From Zygnema cylindricum (Eukaryota; Streptophyta; Zygnematophyceae; Zygnematales; Zygnemataceae): a DNA stretch of 64,000 nucleotides. The notes under the pieces are model-generated. The model did no database searches and was not told where the DNA came from. It was given only the letters and a program-made list of their open reading frames with translations. Made by a program: the position numbers and the translations under genes. The DNA lies in assembly GCA_037447655.1 (NCBI GenBank), contig JBBHKE010001952.1, positions 124,001 to 188,000 on the forward strand. Direction: 5' to 3'. Positions 12,091-23,342 of this stretch are shown one piece after another (the stretch's first letter is position 1; each line of letters opens with the position of its first letter).

Positions 12091-12577
12091 GCCCTAAAGC
12101 AGTCGTCCACTCCGGTGGGCTGGTACTAACCTTTTTGCTAAAGAACAAATTTGTCTATCTCGCATATTACGCATGCATTGATCGCACAAATTTGACGAAC
12201 AGTTTGCATCGAATAATTATGAAGTGTTGATGAAATGCGAACCCGACTTTGTACCCGTAAATTTCTCGTACATTTACGACATACCTAGTCCGAATATTTC
12301 CGTTCTTCATAGGGTTGTTTCAACGGCATTTTAGGGTTGTTAGGGTAACATTGGCGTACATTACCGCATATTTTAGTACAACTGCCTTACATTTTCCTAC
12401 ATTTACATACAATATCCGTATATTATTGTACTTTTTAGGGTTATTTATGGGAGGGGGGTTACTGTTTAAGGGTTGTTAGGGTACATTTCCGTATATTTTA
12501 GTACAACTTCCATACACTTTTCGTACAAAATCAACGACATATATTTCCGTACTTTTCAGGGTCATTGACTTATTGTA
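12091..12577. repeat. GTAC-rich degenerate repeat between elements
   Basis: From about 12260 to 12560 the sequence repeats phrases such as TTAGGGTTGTTAGGGTACATT, CGTACATTTTAGTACAAC and TTTCGTACAA. No gene or complete element was seen. Confidence 0.4.
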
Positions 12578-14097
12578 GGGGGACTTTTGGGTGTGCTTCA
12601 TCACCTCGTTGGTCATGGGATTTTTGATCGTCCGGAGGGGCCACTTGCTTGTCAACAAGCTAGCCTCCCTATTTTCAGCGGCGGTTTAGGTTGGATTTCC
12701 GTACCCAAAGTTGCGCCAGTTGCGTATTTGGGTAGTTGGGCTTTGGTGGTTCCTACCATCACTTCTCGTTTCATTGTGGATGATGTCCCCATTTTGACAC
12801 AAGTTGTGTATAAGGTGGAAGACGGGTTGTTTCCATTTCACCAAGCTCTCCTTTCTGCTCGTGCCCTACTTCCCCCGGACGCTCGAAGCCAAGTTCCACC
12901 TTTTCATTCTTTCATGGTCGACACTAACTTCCAACTTCAACAATGCATACATGAGCAAGTGGCTGCCGCTGATTATGCGAACCTCTTGGAGGCGCTACCT
13001 TCTGCTCAAGCGCGTGCTCGTTTTGTGTTCGTGTTGTGAGCCTGGGATTGGTGCGTGGCTACAAGCAACACCAACTTTTTTCGACGCTCCGTTCGACCAA
13101 TTTACTTTTGCTCTACGCTTGCGGTTGGATTCGCTTCACCCTCCGCTTTTGGGAGGGGCTCGGTGCGTTTGTAAACAACTCATTGATGTTAAAATAATCC
13201 ATTAGTTTTGTTGCTCGTATGGGGGGGGGAACGAGCTGTCGCGCATGATTTGATGTGAGATGCCATTGGTGCCGAGGAGGGCTACACCGTCAAATGTGAG
13301 GTTTCCAATATACTCCCACCTCGGCCCCAATCTAAGGGTTATCGGAGCCCTCGAGAATGTGAGGTTTCCAATATACTCCCACCTCGGCCCCAATCTAAGG
13401 GTTATCGGAGCCCTCGAGTTGACATGGTTTTTCTTCCTGGTGCTGGGAGGACGCGTGGCAATGTGGTCCTTGCGGATCCGAATGGGGCACACATTTCATC
13501 TCGCGCGGCTTGGCATTCAAGTGTGGCGGCTCGGGACGCAGTGGCTACAAAAGAATAAGACTACGCTCACCGAGACTCGTCGGACTAATTTGTCCCATTT
13601 GCAATGGGGATTTTTGGATATTTGGACAAGTTCTTTGATGACTTCTTTCGCCACTGTGCGCGAAAAACGTTTGAATTCCGAGGTTCAAGGAGTCCTCCAT
13701 TGAGTCTTTTGGTTGCGTTCTACCGACAACGCGTCTCAATGGCACTTCAACAGGCGCAAGCTGCGACTTTCCTTTGATGTAGCACACTGGTTGAGGATGG
13801 GCGAGGTCTTCCAAATCTTCCGCCAAGGGACCCGGTTCCCATCCATAATCTCCATGTTTGTGGACCTTAGTTTGTCTAGTGGTAGTCTAATATAGGTTTT
13901 TCATTTTGTTGGCGGTCTAAGTTGTTGTTGTTTTGATTTGGTTATTTGCTCTTTTTAGTATAATCTGTTTCGTTTCAGTTTTTAGGCGTAGATTACTTTC
14001 TTGTGACTCCTGTAGTCTCCAAATGTTTTTTTTTTCAGTTTTACACTTTTTGTACTCAGATGGTTTTGCCATCGCAATTCTTAAAATAAAATTAATT
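12578..14097 (+). pseudogene. LINE-like reverse transcriptase remnant, copy 2 (5' truncated)
   Basis: This is the better preserved copy. Segments in order: PIFSGGLGWISVPKVAPVAY then LGSWALV (about 12670-12745), FPFHQALLSARALLPPDA (12827), IGAWLQATP and FALRLRLDSL (13045-13135), a frame-shifted RDAIGAEEGYTVKCEV (13253-13302), LPGAGRTRGNVVLADPNGA (about 13436-13492), VPFAMGIFGYLDKFFDDFF (about 13587-13645) and FYRQRVSMALQQAQAATF (13719-13773). The C-terminal order is that of LINE-type proteins with a PAAYLGSWA motif. Stops and shifts make it non-functional. A perfect 63-bp tandem duplication sits inside. The 3' end, ATCGCAATTCTTAAAATAAAAT, matches copy 1. The 5' truncation fits target-primed reverse transcription. 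Confidence 0.68.
13293..13418 (+). repeat. Perfect 63-bp tandem duplication inside LINE copy 2
   Basis: The unit runs from AATGTGAGGTTTCC to CGGAGCCCTCGAG at 13293-13355 and is repeated exactly at 13356-13418. It keeps the frame (21 codons). The lack of differences shows it is recent compared with the decay of the surrounding frame. Confidence 0.9.
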
Positions 14098-14256
14098 GAT
14101 TTTGGGGTTGTTAGCGTACATTCTTGTACGTTCGCATTTATTTGAGCATAACCGCCTTACATTTCCGTTTTTTTACGACGTACAATTGTCCGTATATTTA
14201 TGTACCTTTTAGGGTTATTAAAGCAAATTGCAGGGTTGCTAAAGTACATTTCAGTA

Positions 14257-14766
14257 CATCGCGAATCGTAATTTGAGTTTTGTACGCTAATTCCGTCACC
14301 CCAAATTTTGACTCTATCACCATAAATAGAGAACATTATTCTAGATTATTCTTTACACTATTTGAGGCAATTTTTGAATGAGCGCTAATAACTCTACTAT
14401 AGTGCCATTCTAAATAGTATGGTGTATGGTCGGTGTCTGACCGTGCAAAATTGTACTTTGTTAAGTAAAAAAATACTAATAATAATGTAATACATGCAGT
14501 TATCATGTAACCGCGTGCTAACAAATTGCGTAGTGCAAACGTCATGATGACGTGAAGTTGTACATTTTGTCAGATTTTGTATGTGTACCTAATTTACAGT
14601 AGATATATTCGGCGCCCAAATTTACGCCCAAATTAGAGTTACTGATAAACTAGAGTATTTTTTTTTTGAAAAGGGTTGATTATTGAAAATAGAGTTAATA
14701 ACTCTAATTATCTATTTTCGTTTTTTTACTTTAATTATTTCTTTACTCTAATTACGATTCGCGGTA
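14257..14766. mobile_element. TIR element, family A, 510 bp
   Basis: The left end CATCGCGAATCGTAATTTGAG follows TA (14255-14256). The right end TACTCTAATTACGATTCGCGG runs to 14766 and is followed by TA (14767-14768). The interior has the family segment GTGCAAAATTGTACTTTGTTAAG. It is non-coding. Confidence 0.75.
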
Positions 14767-14851
14767 TACATTCTTGTATAGTTCATCCTAAAATCCCTTA
14801 CATTTTTTGTACATTTAGGGTGTTAACATACACTTTCCGTATAACTACTTA

Positions 14852-15797
14852 GGGGGTGTCCCCATGTTTTAAAGTATCTACTTTTCTCTCTCTTTTTGCC
14901 CTAAAATTCAGGGAACTTTGACAAAAACTTTTGCCATATGAGAAAATCTTTTTTACCGAAGTAGAGTGGACGTCAATTCATACTTTGAATGTACGACGTT
15001 TTTGTCGTCATGTGAATGCATTTTGGCATTTTCCTCTTTTCGACCTCCAGGCAAGAGAATCCAACCCAAAAAAACACTTCATCCAAAATCACCTCGAGGT
15101 GGTGATTTTAGTTCAAGTATCGCCCAAACAGCGAATGAAAAACGAACCACTCACGCGCCACACGATTTGTAAATTTTTAGGACGAGGGAGAGTCCTCACT
15201 ATTTTTCTCCGTGCCCGTCACGCGCTATGTACGGAAAAAAAATTGCAGGGGTCTCGGACCTCCACTTTCAATCTTGGGTCCTTTGCAAAAAAAATCGTCG
15301 TTGTCGCCTCTCCTCTCTTCATCTCACACCATCACTTGTATCTCACACTTTTTAAAATGAGACAACAATATTGGTATAAACTGAAAGCTATTTTGAAAAT
15401 ATTTTTTTCTGACAATTTTTAGGTTTTTTTTCAATGGCAAGTCGAGTGAGAAAAGTAGAAAAAAGGAAATCGGAAAACCATGGCGGAAAGTTATTGATTT
15501 CCTGACGTCGACGTTGTCACAAGCGAGCGTGACGTCACAATGTCACCAAACCCTAAACATCTACAATTTCACAAAAATATAGACGTCGACCATTGTCGCT
15601 GTTTTTGTTGGCGTCACCAATCGTCGGAAGTTTCGTAGTCATCTTCAATCGTCACAAGCTGTACCTACGTCTACAACTGTCACATGTCAAAGTTCCGATT
15701 TCATTTTCGAACATTGGGATGCTCTTCAAAGTAGTACGTCGAATCTTCACTATAGTCCAAAATACTTTATCAGTACCGATCACATGAGGACACCCCG
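14852..15797 (+). mobile_element. Harbinger-like MITE, family H2, complete, 946 bp
   Basis: Terminal repeats are GGGGGTGTCCCCATG at the left and, inverted, CATGAGGACACCCCG at the right. They are flanked by a perfect 3-bp duplication TTA (14849-14851 and 15798-15800). A 3-bp TTA/TAA duplication is characteristic of PIF/Harbinger and Tourist elements. The interior holds no transposase. Related partial copies lie at 10500-10945, 11310-12087, about 49200-49798 and 49800-50577. Confidence 0.78.
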
Positions 15798-15929
15798 TTA
15801 CATTCCTTATATTTTTCGTACTTCCTAAGATATTTTATGATTTTTTAGGGTTTACTTCAGTGGACAATGCCCGTACATTCTGGTACATTATTTTGTACAA
15901 CGAAAAACATATGAAAATTACAAGAATTA

Positions 15930-16711
15930 GGGTATGTCCCCATGTACTTGTAACTTAGAGATCTTACTTTGTATTTTAGCGCGGATCCGGCGGACCCGCT
16001 TTTTCAAGTGTCTCTATGTCTGTAAGGACGAAATCGTTTTTTACGCTTGTGACGATTGTATACGTCGACAGTCTCTGTAACGGTTGTCAACGTCTACAAT
16101 CTGTGGTCGCACGTTTTTTTTTGTACTTGCGTGTGACGTCGGATGTCTTACCGTGACATTGTAGGCGTATTGCTTTCCAGCCTGTGCAGTTTCACGGTTG
16201 AAGAAGATGCAATTTGCCTTCGCTCTCCTGTCCGGTCGACGTGAAATGGCATCGCAATTTGTAGACCTGTGCAAAAAAAGAAATCCGTACTAGACGAAAA
16301 CGGACAAATCCAAACAAATTGTGTACTTTTCTTTGTCGTATTAGAACGCAAACGAACAAAACATAGCGAACTATGTACTTTTCATTGTCCTTGAAAATCA
16401 TATGAAAGTTTTCAAAAATTGCGGCACGTGCGAAAACATGTTCCTATTTGTTCATCGAAAAAAAACTTAATTTAAAAACACGTCGCGCGTTGTTTTAAAG
16501 ATAAGGTTGAAGATGACGTTTTTTGTCATCGAAGTGGGTCAAAAAACACAAGACGACAAATTTTCATACACCCTAAGTTCGATGATGACGCAAATTGTAC
16601 TGCACAAATTTGCGATTCCTTCGTACGGTTGGAACTTAAGCAGTACCGCGCTAAGTTTTACAGGAAAACGACAGAAAAAAACCCCATACTTATGCACATG
16701 GGGACACACCC
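15930..16711 (+). mobile_element. Harbinger-like MITE, family H1, 782 bp
   Basis: Ends GGGTATGTCCCCATG and, inverted, CATGGGGACACACCC, with TTA on both sides (15927-15929 and 16712-16714). The interior includes GCGGATCCGGCGGACCCGC and a block ending TTACAGGAAAACGACAG. The same element lies in opposite orientation at 61542-62312. It is non-coding. Confidence 0.8.
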
Positions 16712-16714
16712 TTA

Positions 16715-17032
16715 TAAAAATTGACGAGTATTACGTGAAAATAGTAGAAAAGTCCAAATCCGTACGAATTGAACAACAATGCTAAAAAACATAGATGTCC
16801 TATGCGCATAAAACGCACGGAGTAAACTACACTACGTTCCGTGCGCATAAAACAATTTCAAACTTTATAAAATTCGTCGTATTAGGGTGGACTTCCATTA
16901 GGCGTCCCATTAATTGTACGTACAATTTTACTATAGGGCGTACCTTCCATTAGGTCGCGTTTGTAAACCTGCGTGGCTCATTCTGGTTGGTAACACGTAT
17001 AATGCTTAAAATCTTAAAAGAATCTTTGAATG
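16715..17032. other. Short intergenic stretch with an isolated MITE end
   Basis: Contains an inverted pair TGCGCATAAAACGCACGG / CCGTGCGCATAAAAC (16803-16854) and an isolated H3-type end TTAGGGTGGACTTCCATTAG near 16883. Nothing else was recognised. Confidence 0.35.
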
Positions 17033-17037
17033 CAATG

Positions 17038-18273
17038 TGAAATTCTATTGGCTCCATTGCCCACATGATTCGCAGATCCAAAAAAAGCTAATCTAGACAG
17101 TGCCGACTCCAAGTTGATATAAACCCAAATGAATGATCCCTTGACAATTAGAACCCCAATACACCTTCACCCCTGTGAAGAGAAGACCTTCTGTGTGCTC
17201 AGTTCCACCACGGAATGCAAAGCTATAACATGTGATTTGGACAATATTCCCCACTTTGACTTTCCCACTGAATATGTGCCACCCTGGCACGGAAAAACCT
17301 CGACCAACTACACTCCTGTGTAGCTTGGACTCCCCGGAGTCCGCAACAAAAGAATCAATGAATTTTCTCACCCGAGCATTAAGTTATGGTTGGTCAAAGA
17401 TGACCTTTATAATTACAAGCTCTCTTAGAGAGAGGTACCTAAATATCACTAAGTCTTGATCTGCCTACTCACGACTACCTACTACTAAACCCTAGTCCAA
17501 TAAGAACACTTTATAGTACAAAAAGGTACAATGTGAGATGTACTTATTGTACGGATATTGTACGACATGGTCTACAGGCTGACACTTGTCAAATTGGGAG
17601 CCATGGTTCCTCCTCCCTTCTTCTCTGGTATCAAATAACGTGGCGCCACGTGGCACCGTGTGACGTTATCTTCGAATGCCGCCAAAATCTCACTTCGCGT
17701 GGCGGCTACAATGTAGGCCGTCAGATCAAAACTTATTTTACACGGTTCAAATTCGCGTACATGAATGAATTGCTCATTTTCGTTAGTCTGGTGTTAATTA
17801 GCCACTGCGTCAAGGTTTAAATACCTTTGAAACCCGGCAAGTGTATCGTTTCGTTAACGCCTTGTTGAATAAGGTATACCACTACAAATAATTCTATAGA
17901 CCCTGGATCTAATCTGGTCGAGAGCAGCTTTTGGTTATTTGTTAGTTTGTTAGAATTCTCTACTTGTAATTTTCTAAATATCTATTGTACCTTACTTATT
18001 TCATCGTTGACTATAAGCTATAGGCTAAAGCTAATGGCTATTAGAGGATGACAAGTATCAGGATCAAATCCTGGTCCCAACAATTCAATTTTGGTACAAA
18101 CTCCAAATTAACCTATCCTCTTTAGACAACCATGGCTCTTGCTCTCTCTTTGGTCTTCAGTGACTGCAACAAGTATGGGGACCGGAGAGAGTTGAGCGAG
18201 AAGCAGGCTGCTTTCGCTGACTTACTCTATTTATTTTTCAAATACAGACCTAGAAAATACATAAATTTTAACA
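17038..18273 (-). mobile_element. Solo LTR of the copia family present at 23343-29508
   Basis: Starts TGAAATTCTATTGGC and ends TTTTAACA, flanked by a perfect 5-bp duplication CAATG (17033-17037 and 18274-18278). It aligns along its length with the LTRs of the minus-strand element: the GGACTCCCCGGAGTCCGCA block, AAGTTATGG...GTCAAAGATG, the GTAC-rich centre and the CTTCAGTGACTGCAACAAG block near the outer end. This means insertion followed by LTR-LTR recombination that removed the interior. The 1236-bp length fits the 1046-bp full LTR at 28463-29508 with indels. Confidence 0.85.
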
Positions 18274-18362
18274 CAATGTCAGAACGCAATATCTGTACCG
18301 TCGGAGGTAATATCTGTACTAGCGGAGGTAATTAATGACTCGTACAGAGGGCATTAAATGTA

Positions 18363-18979
18363 CACTGCGAATCGTAATTAGAGTAAATTACTCTAATTCG
18401 TTTGCTCGAAATTTCGACTCTTTGACATCAAATAGAGTGAACGATTCTAATATATTCATTATTTTAATTTAGGCAAGCTTTAATTAGCGTAAAAAAATTG
18501 TAATATAGGTTCATTTCAAATAGTGTGGAGTACGGACGATGTTCGATCGTGCAAAATTGTACTTTTTTAAGTAAAAAAGTACAAATATTGATTTAATAGA
18601 ATCGCGCTCGCACGTGAAATCGCACTAAACAAAAAATCAATCATATAAAAAAAAAGTCGTTCGCATAACTCTCGTCTGTCGACAGCATCGTCGTCAGTGT
18701 GAACATTATATGACATTCAGCGCGACAAATAATACTAGCGTCATAATGACGTCAAAACTATACGAACTGACAGATTTTGAACATCTACGTAATTTAGTGT
18801 TCATAATTTCAGCGCGGATAATTATTGCCGACATAACCCAATATAGAATACATAAACAAAATAGAGTAAACTTCTTCTGTTAAAAAGTTATATCACATAA
18901 ATTTGAGTTCATTACTCTAATTGTTTTTTTTTGTTTTTTTACTCTAATTTTCTAATTACTCTAATTACGATTCACGGTG
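18363..18979. mobile_element. TIR element, family A, 617 bp
   Basis: Left end CACTGCGAATCGTAATTAG after TA (18361-18362). Right end CTCTAATTACGATTCACGGTG before TA (18980-18981). The interior has GTGCAAAATTGTACTTTTTT and AAGTAAAAAAGTAC. It is the best preserved copy and shows how the neighbouring copy at 19868 should end. Confidence 0.78.
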
Positions 18980-19188
18980 TACTATCCAAAATTTCAAAAC
19001 GCAACGACAAAAAGGCGGCAGCAAACTTAGATGGTGGGAGCGTGACGGGATAATTTCGGCGGATTCACAGCCACCCTGGCGGAAGGCGCATGGCCTTTGC
19101 GACGTGTACGCACATACGCGCGCGCTCATCCTGGATTCTTTTTGCTTTGCCCTTTTTCTAAAAGGGCAAAGCATTGTAGTCGCCTTCG

Positions 19189-19352
19189 TCTCTGGTGACA
19201 ACGATAATTGACCGTCGATGTTTTTTGTGTAAGATCTTGAGTCGTTGAGTGTTTTGAGTTTTGATTGGCGTCTCTGGTGACAACAATGATTGATCCTCGA
19301 TTGTTTTTGTGAAAGATCGTGAGCCGTTGAGTTATTTGAGTTTTGATTGGCT
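19189..19352. repeat. Two tandem units of about 82 bp
   Basis: Both units begin TCTCTGGTGACAACRATRATTGA and end TTGAGTTTTGATTGGC, with scattered substitutions. The function is unknown. Confidence 0.7.
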
Positions 19353-19489
19353 TTGTCATGTTCCATTTTGATGTCATGAAAAGAGACACGTGGTATAATT
19401 CTATTTGTTGTATTTCGCGTGGTTGTAGTGGTATGATAAAAGGCCAAACAAAATCAACGTCACTCCAAACAAAATCGACGTCACGCCAA

Positions 19490-19865
19490 AATATCGTGAT
19501 ATCAATACCGGTTGAGTAACGTACAGTATCGTACTTCAAAATTTTGCGAGTGCGATCCAAAACATCACGCCAAGTTGTCGTTTTCTCAATATCCGTACAC
19601 GCCTAAATGTCGTGTTATCAATACTGGCTAATAACGTACAGTATCGTACTTTTGATTTTTGCGCGTGCGATCTCGTCACATCACGCCACGCTGTCATGCT
19701 CTCAATATCTGTACATTACAGTACTTTTATTTCAGTGTTGGGGTGACGTACGATGTGTCGTTTAATCTATACCGGTACAGAAACGTACAGCATCGCACTT
19801 TTAGTTTTGGCGCTTGCTATGTCGTCACATCACGCCACGTTGTCGTGTTTTAAACATCCGTACAC
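19490..19865. repeat. Three imperfect tandem units of about 115-135 bp
   Basis: Each unit contains ACGTACAGTATCGTACTT (or a near variant), then GCGNGTGCGAT or GCGCTTGCTAT, then CATCACGCCANGNTGTCGT, and ends in ATATCCGTACA or ACATCCGTACA. The third unit adjoins the left end of the family A element at 19868. Confidence 0.6.
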
Positions 19866-19867
19866 TA

Positions 19868-20506
19868 CACAACGAATTGTAATTAGAGTAGATAACGCTA
19901 ATTCTGTCGCCCTAAATTTCGATTCTATCACGTTAAATAGAGTAAATGATTCGATTTTTTTCATTATAATATTTAAGGGAAAGTTTAATTAGCGTGAAAA
20001 ATTATAATATAGGTTCGTATAAAAAATAGTGTGGACTACGGACAACGTCTGACTGTGCAAAATTGTACTTTTATAAGTAAAACGGTAAAAATAATAATTT
20101 AATAGAATCGCGCTCAAATTGCACTTAACTAAGAAAATAAATCGCATCGAAAAAAACCCATTCGCATAGCTCCGTCTGTCGACAACATTATCGTCCATGT
20201 GAACATTTACATGAATTTACATGTGAAAAGTCTATAGTTAAATGACAACAGTATAAGTTGAGAAAAATAGTATATATATATGAGACAAATAGTGCTAACG
20301 TCATAATGACGTCAAAATATACGGACTAACAGTTTTTTTATGTCTACATAATTTAGTGTTCATAAATACAGCACGGATGATTATTGCCGACATAACCTAG
20401 CATAGAGTACTTCAATAAATTAGAGTAAACTTCCTCTGTTAAAATTTTTTATCACAATAATTAGCATCTATAACTCTAAACATTTATTTTTGTTTTTTTA
20501 CTCTAA
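19868..20506. mobile_element. TIR element, family A, cut off by the satellite
   Basis: Left end CACAACGAATTGTAATTAGAG after TA (19866-19867), with the typical interior (GTGCAAAATTGTACTTTTATAAG). It runs to GTTTTTTTACTCTAA and then passes directly into satellite monomers. By comparison with the copy at 18363, roughly the last 40 bp including the right terminal repeat are missing. Confidence 0.68.
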
Positions 20507-20880
20507 AACTGTTAGCGATAACAAGAATTGTGACCTAATTTATGCAAGCTGTTAGTGCTAACAGGAATTGTTACCTAACTTACACTAACTGTTAGCGCTA
20601 ACAACAATTGTTATCTAAATTACACAAACTGTTAGCGCTAACACGAATTGTTACCTAATTTACGCAAACTGTTAGCGCTAACAACAATTGTTATCTAAAT
20701 AACACAACTGTTAGCGATAACACGAATTGTTACCTAATTTACGCAAACTGTTAGGGATAACAAAAATTGTTATCTAAATAACACAACTGTTAGCGCTAAC
20801 AGGAATTGTTACCTAACTTACACAAACTTTTACTAATAACAGGAATAGTTATCGAACTTACACAAACTGTTAGCGATAAC
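20507..20880 (-). repeat. 40-bp satellite array, inverted block
   Basis: About nine monomers in the opposite orientation to the rest of the array (here CTGTTAGCGMTAACANNAATTGTTA then CTAAnTTACRCAAA). The inversion point lies at about 20880, where ACACAAACTGTTAGCGATAAC meets AATTCCTGTTAACGCTAACA, making a head-to-head junction. Confidence 0.85.
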
Positions 20881-23342
20881 AATTCCTGTTAACGCTAACA
20901 GTTTGTGTAATTTAGATAACAATTCTTGTTATCGCTAATAGTTCGCGTAAATTAGGTAAACAATTCTGTTAGTGCTAACAGTTTGTGTAAGTTAGGTAAC
21001 AATTTCTGTTAGCGTTAACAATTTGTGTAATTTAGATAACAATTCTTGTTATCGCTAACAACTTGTGAAAATTAGGTTTCAATTCTTGTTATTGCTAACA
21101 GTTTGTGAAAATTATGTAACAATTCGTGTTAGCTCTAACAGTTTGTGTAGTTAAGATAGCAATTTTTGTTATCGCTAACAGTTTGTGTAATTTAGATAAC
21201 AATTCTTGTTATCGCTAACAATTTGCGTAAATTAGGTAACAATTCTTGTTATCGCTAACAGTTTCAGTAACTTAGGTAACAATTCATGTTATCGCTAACA
21301 GTTTGCGTAACTTAGGTAACAATTCATGTTATCGCTTACTGTTTGAGTAAGTTGGATAACAATTCCTGTTAGCGCTAACAGTTTATATAAGATAGATAAC
21401 AATTATTGTTATCGCTAACAGTTTGCGTAAATTTGGTCATAACTCTTGTTATCGCTAACAGTGTGTGTAAAATAGGTTACAATTCCATTTAGCGCTATAA
21501 GTTTGTGTAAGTTAGATAACAATTTTTGTTATCGCTAACAATTTGCGTAAATTAGGTCACAATTCCTATTAGCGCTAACAGTTTGTGTAAGTTAGGTAAC
21601 AATTCCTGTTAGCCCTAACAGTTTGTGTAATTTAAATAACAATTCTTGTTATCACTAACAAGTTGGGTAAATTAGGTAACAATTCTTGTTATCGCTAACA
21701 GTGCGTGTAAATTAGGTTACAATTTTTTTTAGCGCTAACAATTTGTGTAAGTTAGATAACATTTCTTGTAAGCGCTAATAGTTTGTGTAGGTTGGGTAAC
21801 AATTCCTATTTGCGCTAAGAGTTTGTGAAATTTAGATAACAATTCTTGTTATCGCTAACAGCTTGCGTAAATTAGGTATCAATTCCTTTTTGCGCTAGCA
21901 GTTTGTGTAAGTTAGGTAACAATTCCTTTTAGCGCTAACAGTTTGTGTAAGTTAGCTAATAATATCCGTTAGCGCTAACAGTTTGTGTAGTTTAGATAAG
22001 AATTCCTTTTAGCGCTAACAGTTTGTGTAGGTTATATAGCAATTATTGTTATCGCTAATAGTTTGCGTAAATTAGGAAACAATTCCTGTTAGTGCTAACA
22101 ATTTGTGTAATTTAGATAACAATTGTTGTTATCGCTAACAGTTTGCGTAACTTAGGTAACAATTCATGTTATCACTAACTGTTTTTGTAAGTTACATAAT
22201 AATTATTGTTATCGCTAACAGTTTGCATAAATTAGGTAACAATTCCTGTTAGCGCTAACAAATTGTGTAAGTTAGGTAACAATTTCTATTAGCGCTTATA
22301 GTTTGTGTAATTAAGATAACAATTCTTGTTATCGCTAACAGTTTGTGTAAATTACCTGACAATTTTTTTTTTTCGCTAACAGTTTGTGTATGTTAGATAA
22401 CAATTTATGTTAACGCTTGTTGTTTATGTAAGTTAGATTACAATTCTTGTAAGAGTTAACTGTTTATGTAAGTTAGATAACAAAGTCTGTTAGCGCTTAC
22501 AGTTTGTGTAAGTTAGGTAACAATTCCCGTTAGTGATAATAGTTTGTGTAGTTTAGATAACAATTCTTGTTATCGCTAACTGTTTGCGTAAATTAGGTAA
22601 CAATTCATGTTATCGTTAACAGTTTGTGTAAGTTAGGTAAAAATTCTTGTAAGCGCTAATAGTTTGTGTAATTTAGAAAACAATTCCTATTAGGGCTAAC
22701 AATTTGTGTAATTTAGATAACAATTCCTTTTAGCGCTAACAGTTTGTGTAAGTTGGATGACAATTCCTATTAGCGCTTATAGTTAATATAAGTTAGATAA
22801 CAATTCTTGTTATCGCTAACAGTTTCTGTAAGTTAGGTAACAATTCTTGTTATCCATAACATTTTGTGTATGTAAGGTAGAAATTCTTGTTAGAGCTAAC
22901 AATATATGTAAGTTAGATAACAATTCTTGTTAGCGCTAACAGTTTGTGACAGTTGGATCACAATTCCTGTTAGCGCTAACAGTTTGTGTAAGTTGGTATT
23001 AATTCCCTTAACAGTTTGTGTAATTTATATAACAATTTTTGTTATCGCAAGCAGTTTGGTCATTAAGGTAACAATTCCTGTTAGCGGTAATAATTTGTGT
23101 AATTTAGATGAAAACTCTTATTAGCGCTAACAATTTGCAAAATTTTGTAACAAATCGTATTAGGGCAAACAGTTTTTGTAATTTAGATAACAATTTTTGT
23201 TAGCGCTAACAGTTTGTGTTAGTTAGGTAACAATTCTTGTTAGCGATAATAGTTTGTGTAATTTAGATAACAATTCTTGTTATCCCTAACAGTTAGCGTA
23301 AATTAGGTAACAATTCATGTTATCGCTAACAGTTTGTGTAAA
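20881..23342 (+). repeat. 40-bp satellite array, block 1
   Basis: The monomer consensus reads AACAATTCCTGTTAGCGCTA followed by ACAGTTTGTGTAAGTTAGGT, exactly 40 bp. About 61 monomers fit the length. Each holds the dyad TGTTAGCGCTAACA. In many places a variant with GTTATCGCTAAC and GCGTAAATTAGGT alternates with a GTTAGCGCTAAC / GTGTAAGTTAGAT variant, giving an 80-bp dimeric period. Monomers diverge by several substitutions each. There is no coding potential. Confidence 0.92.
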
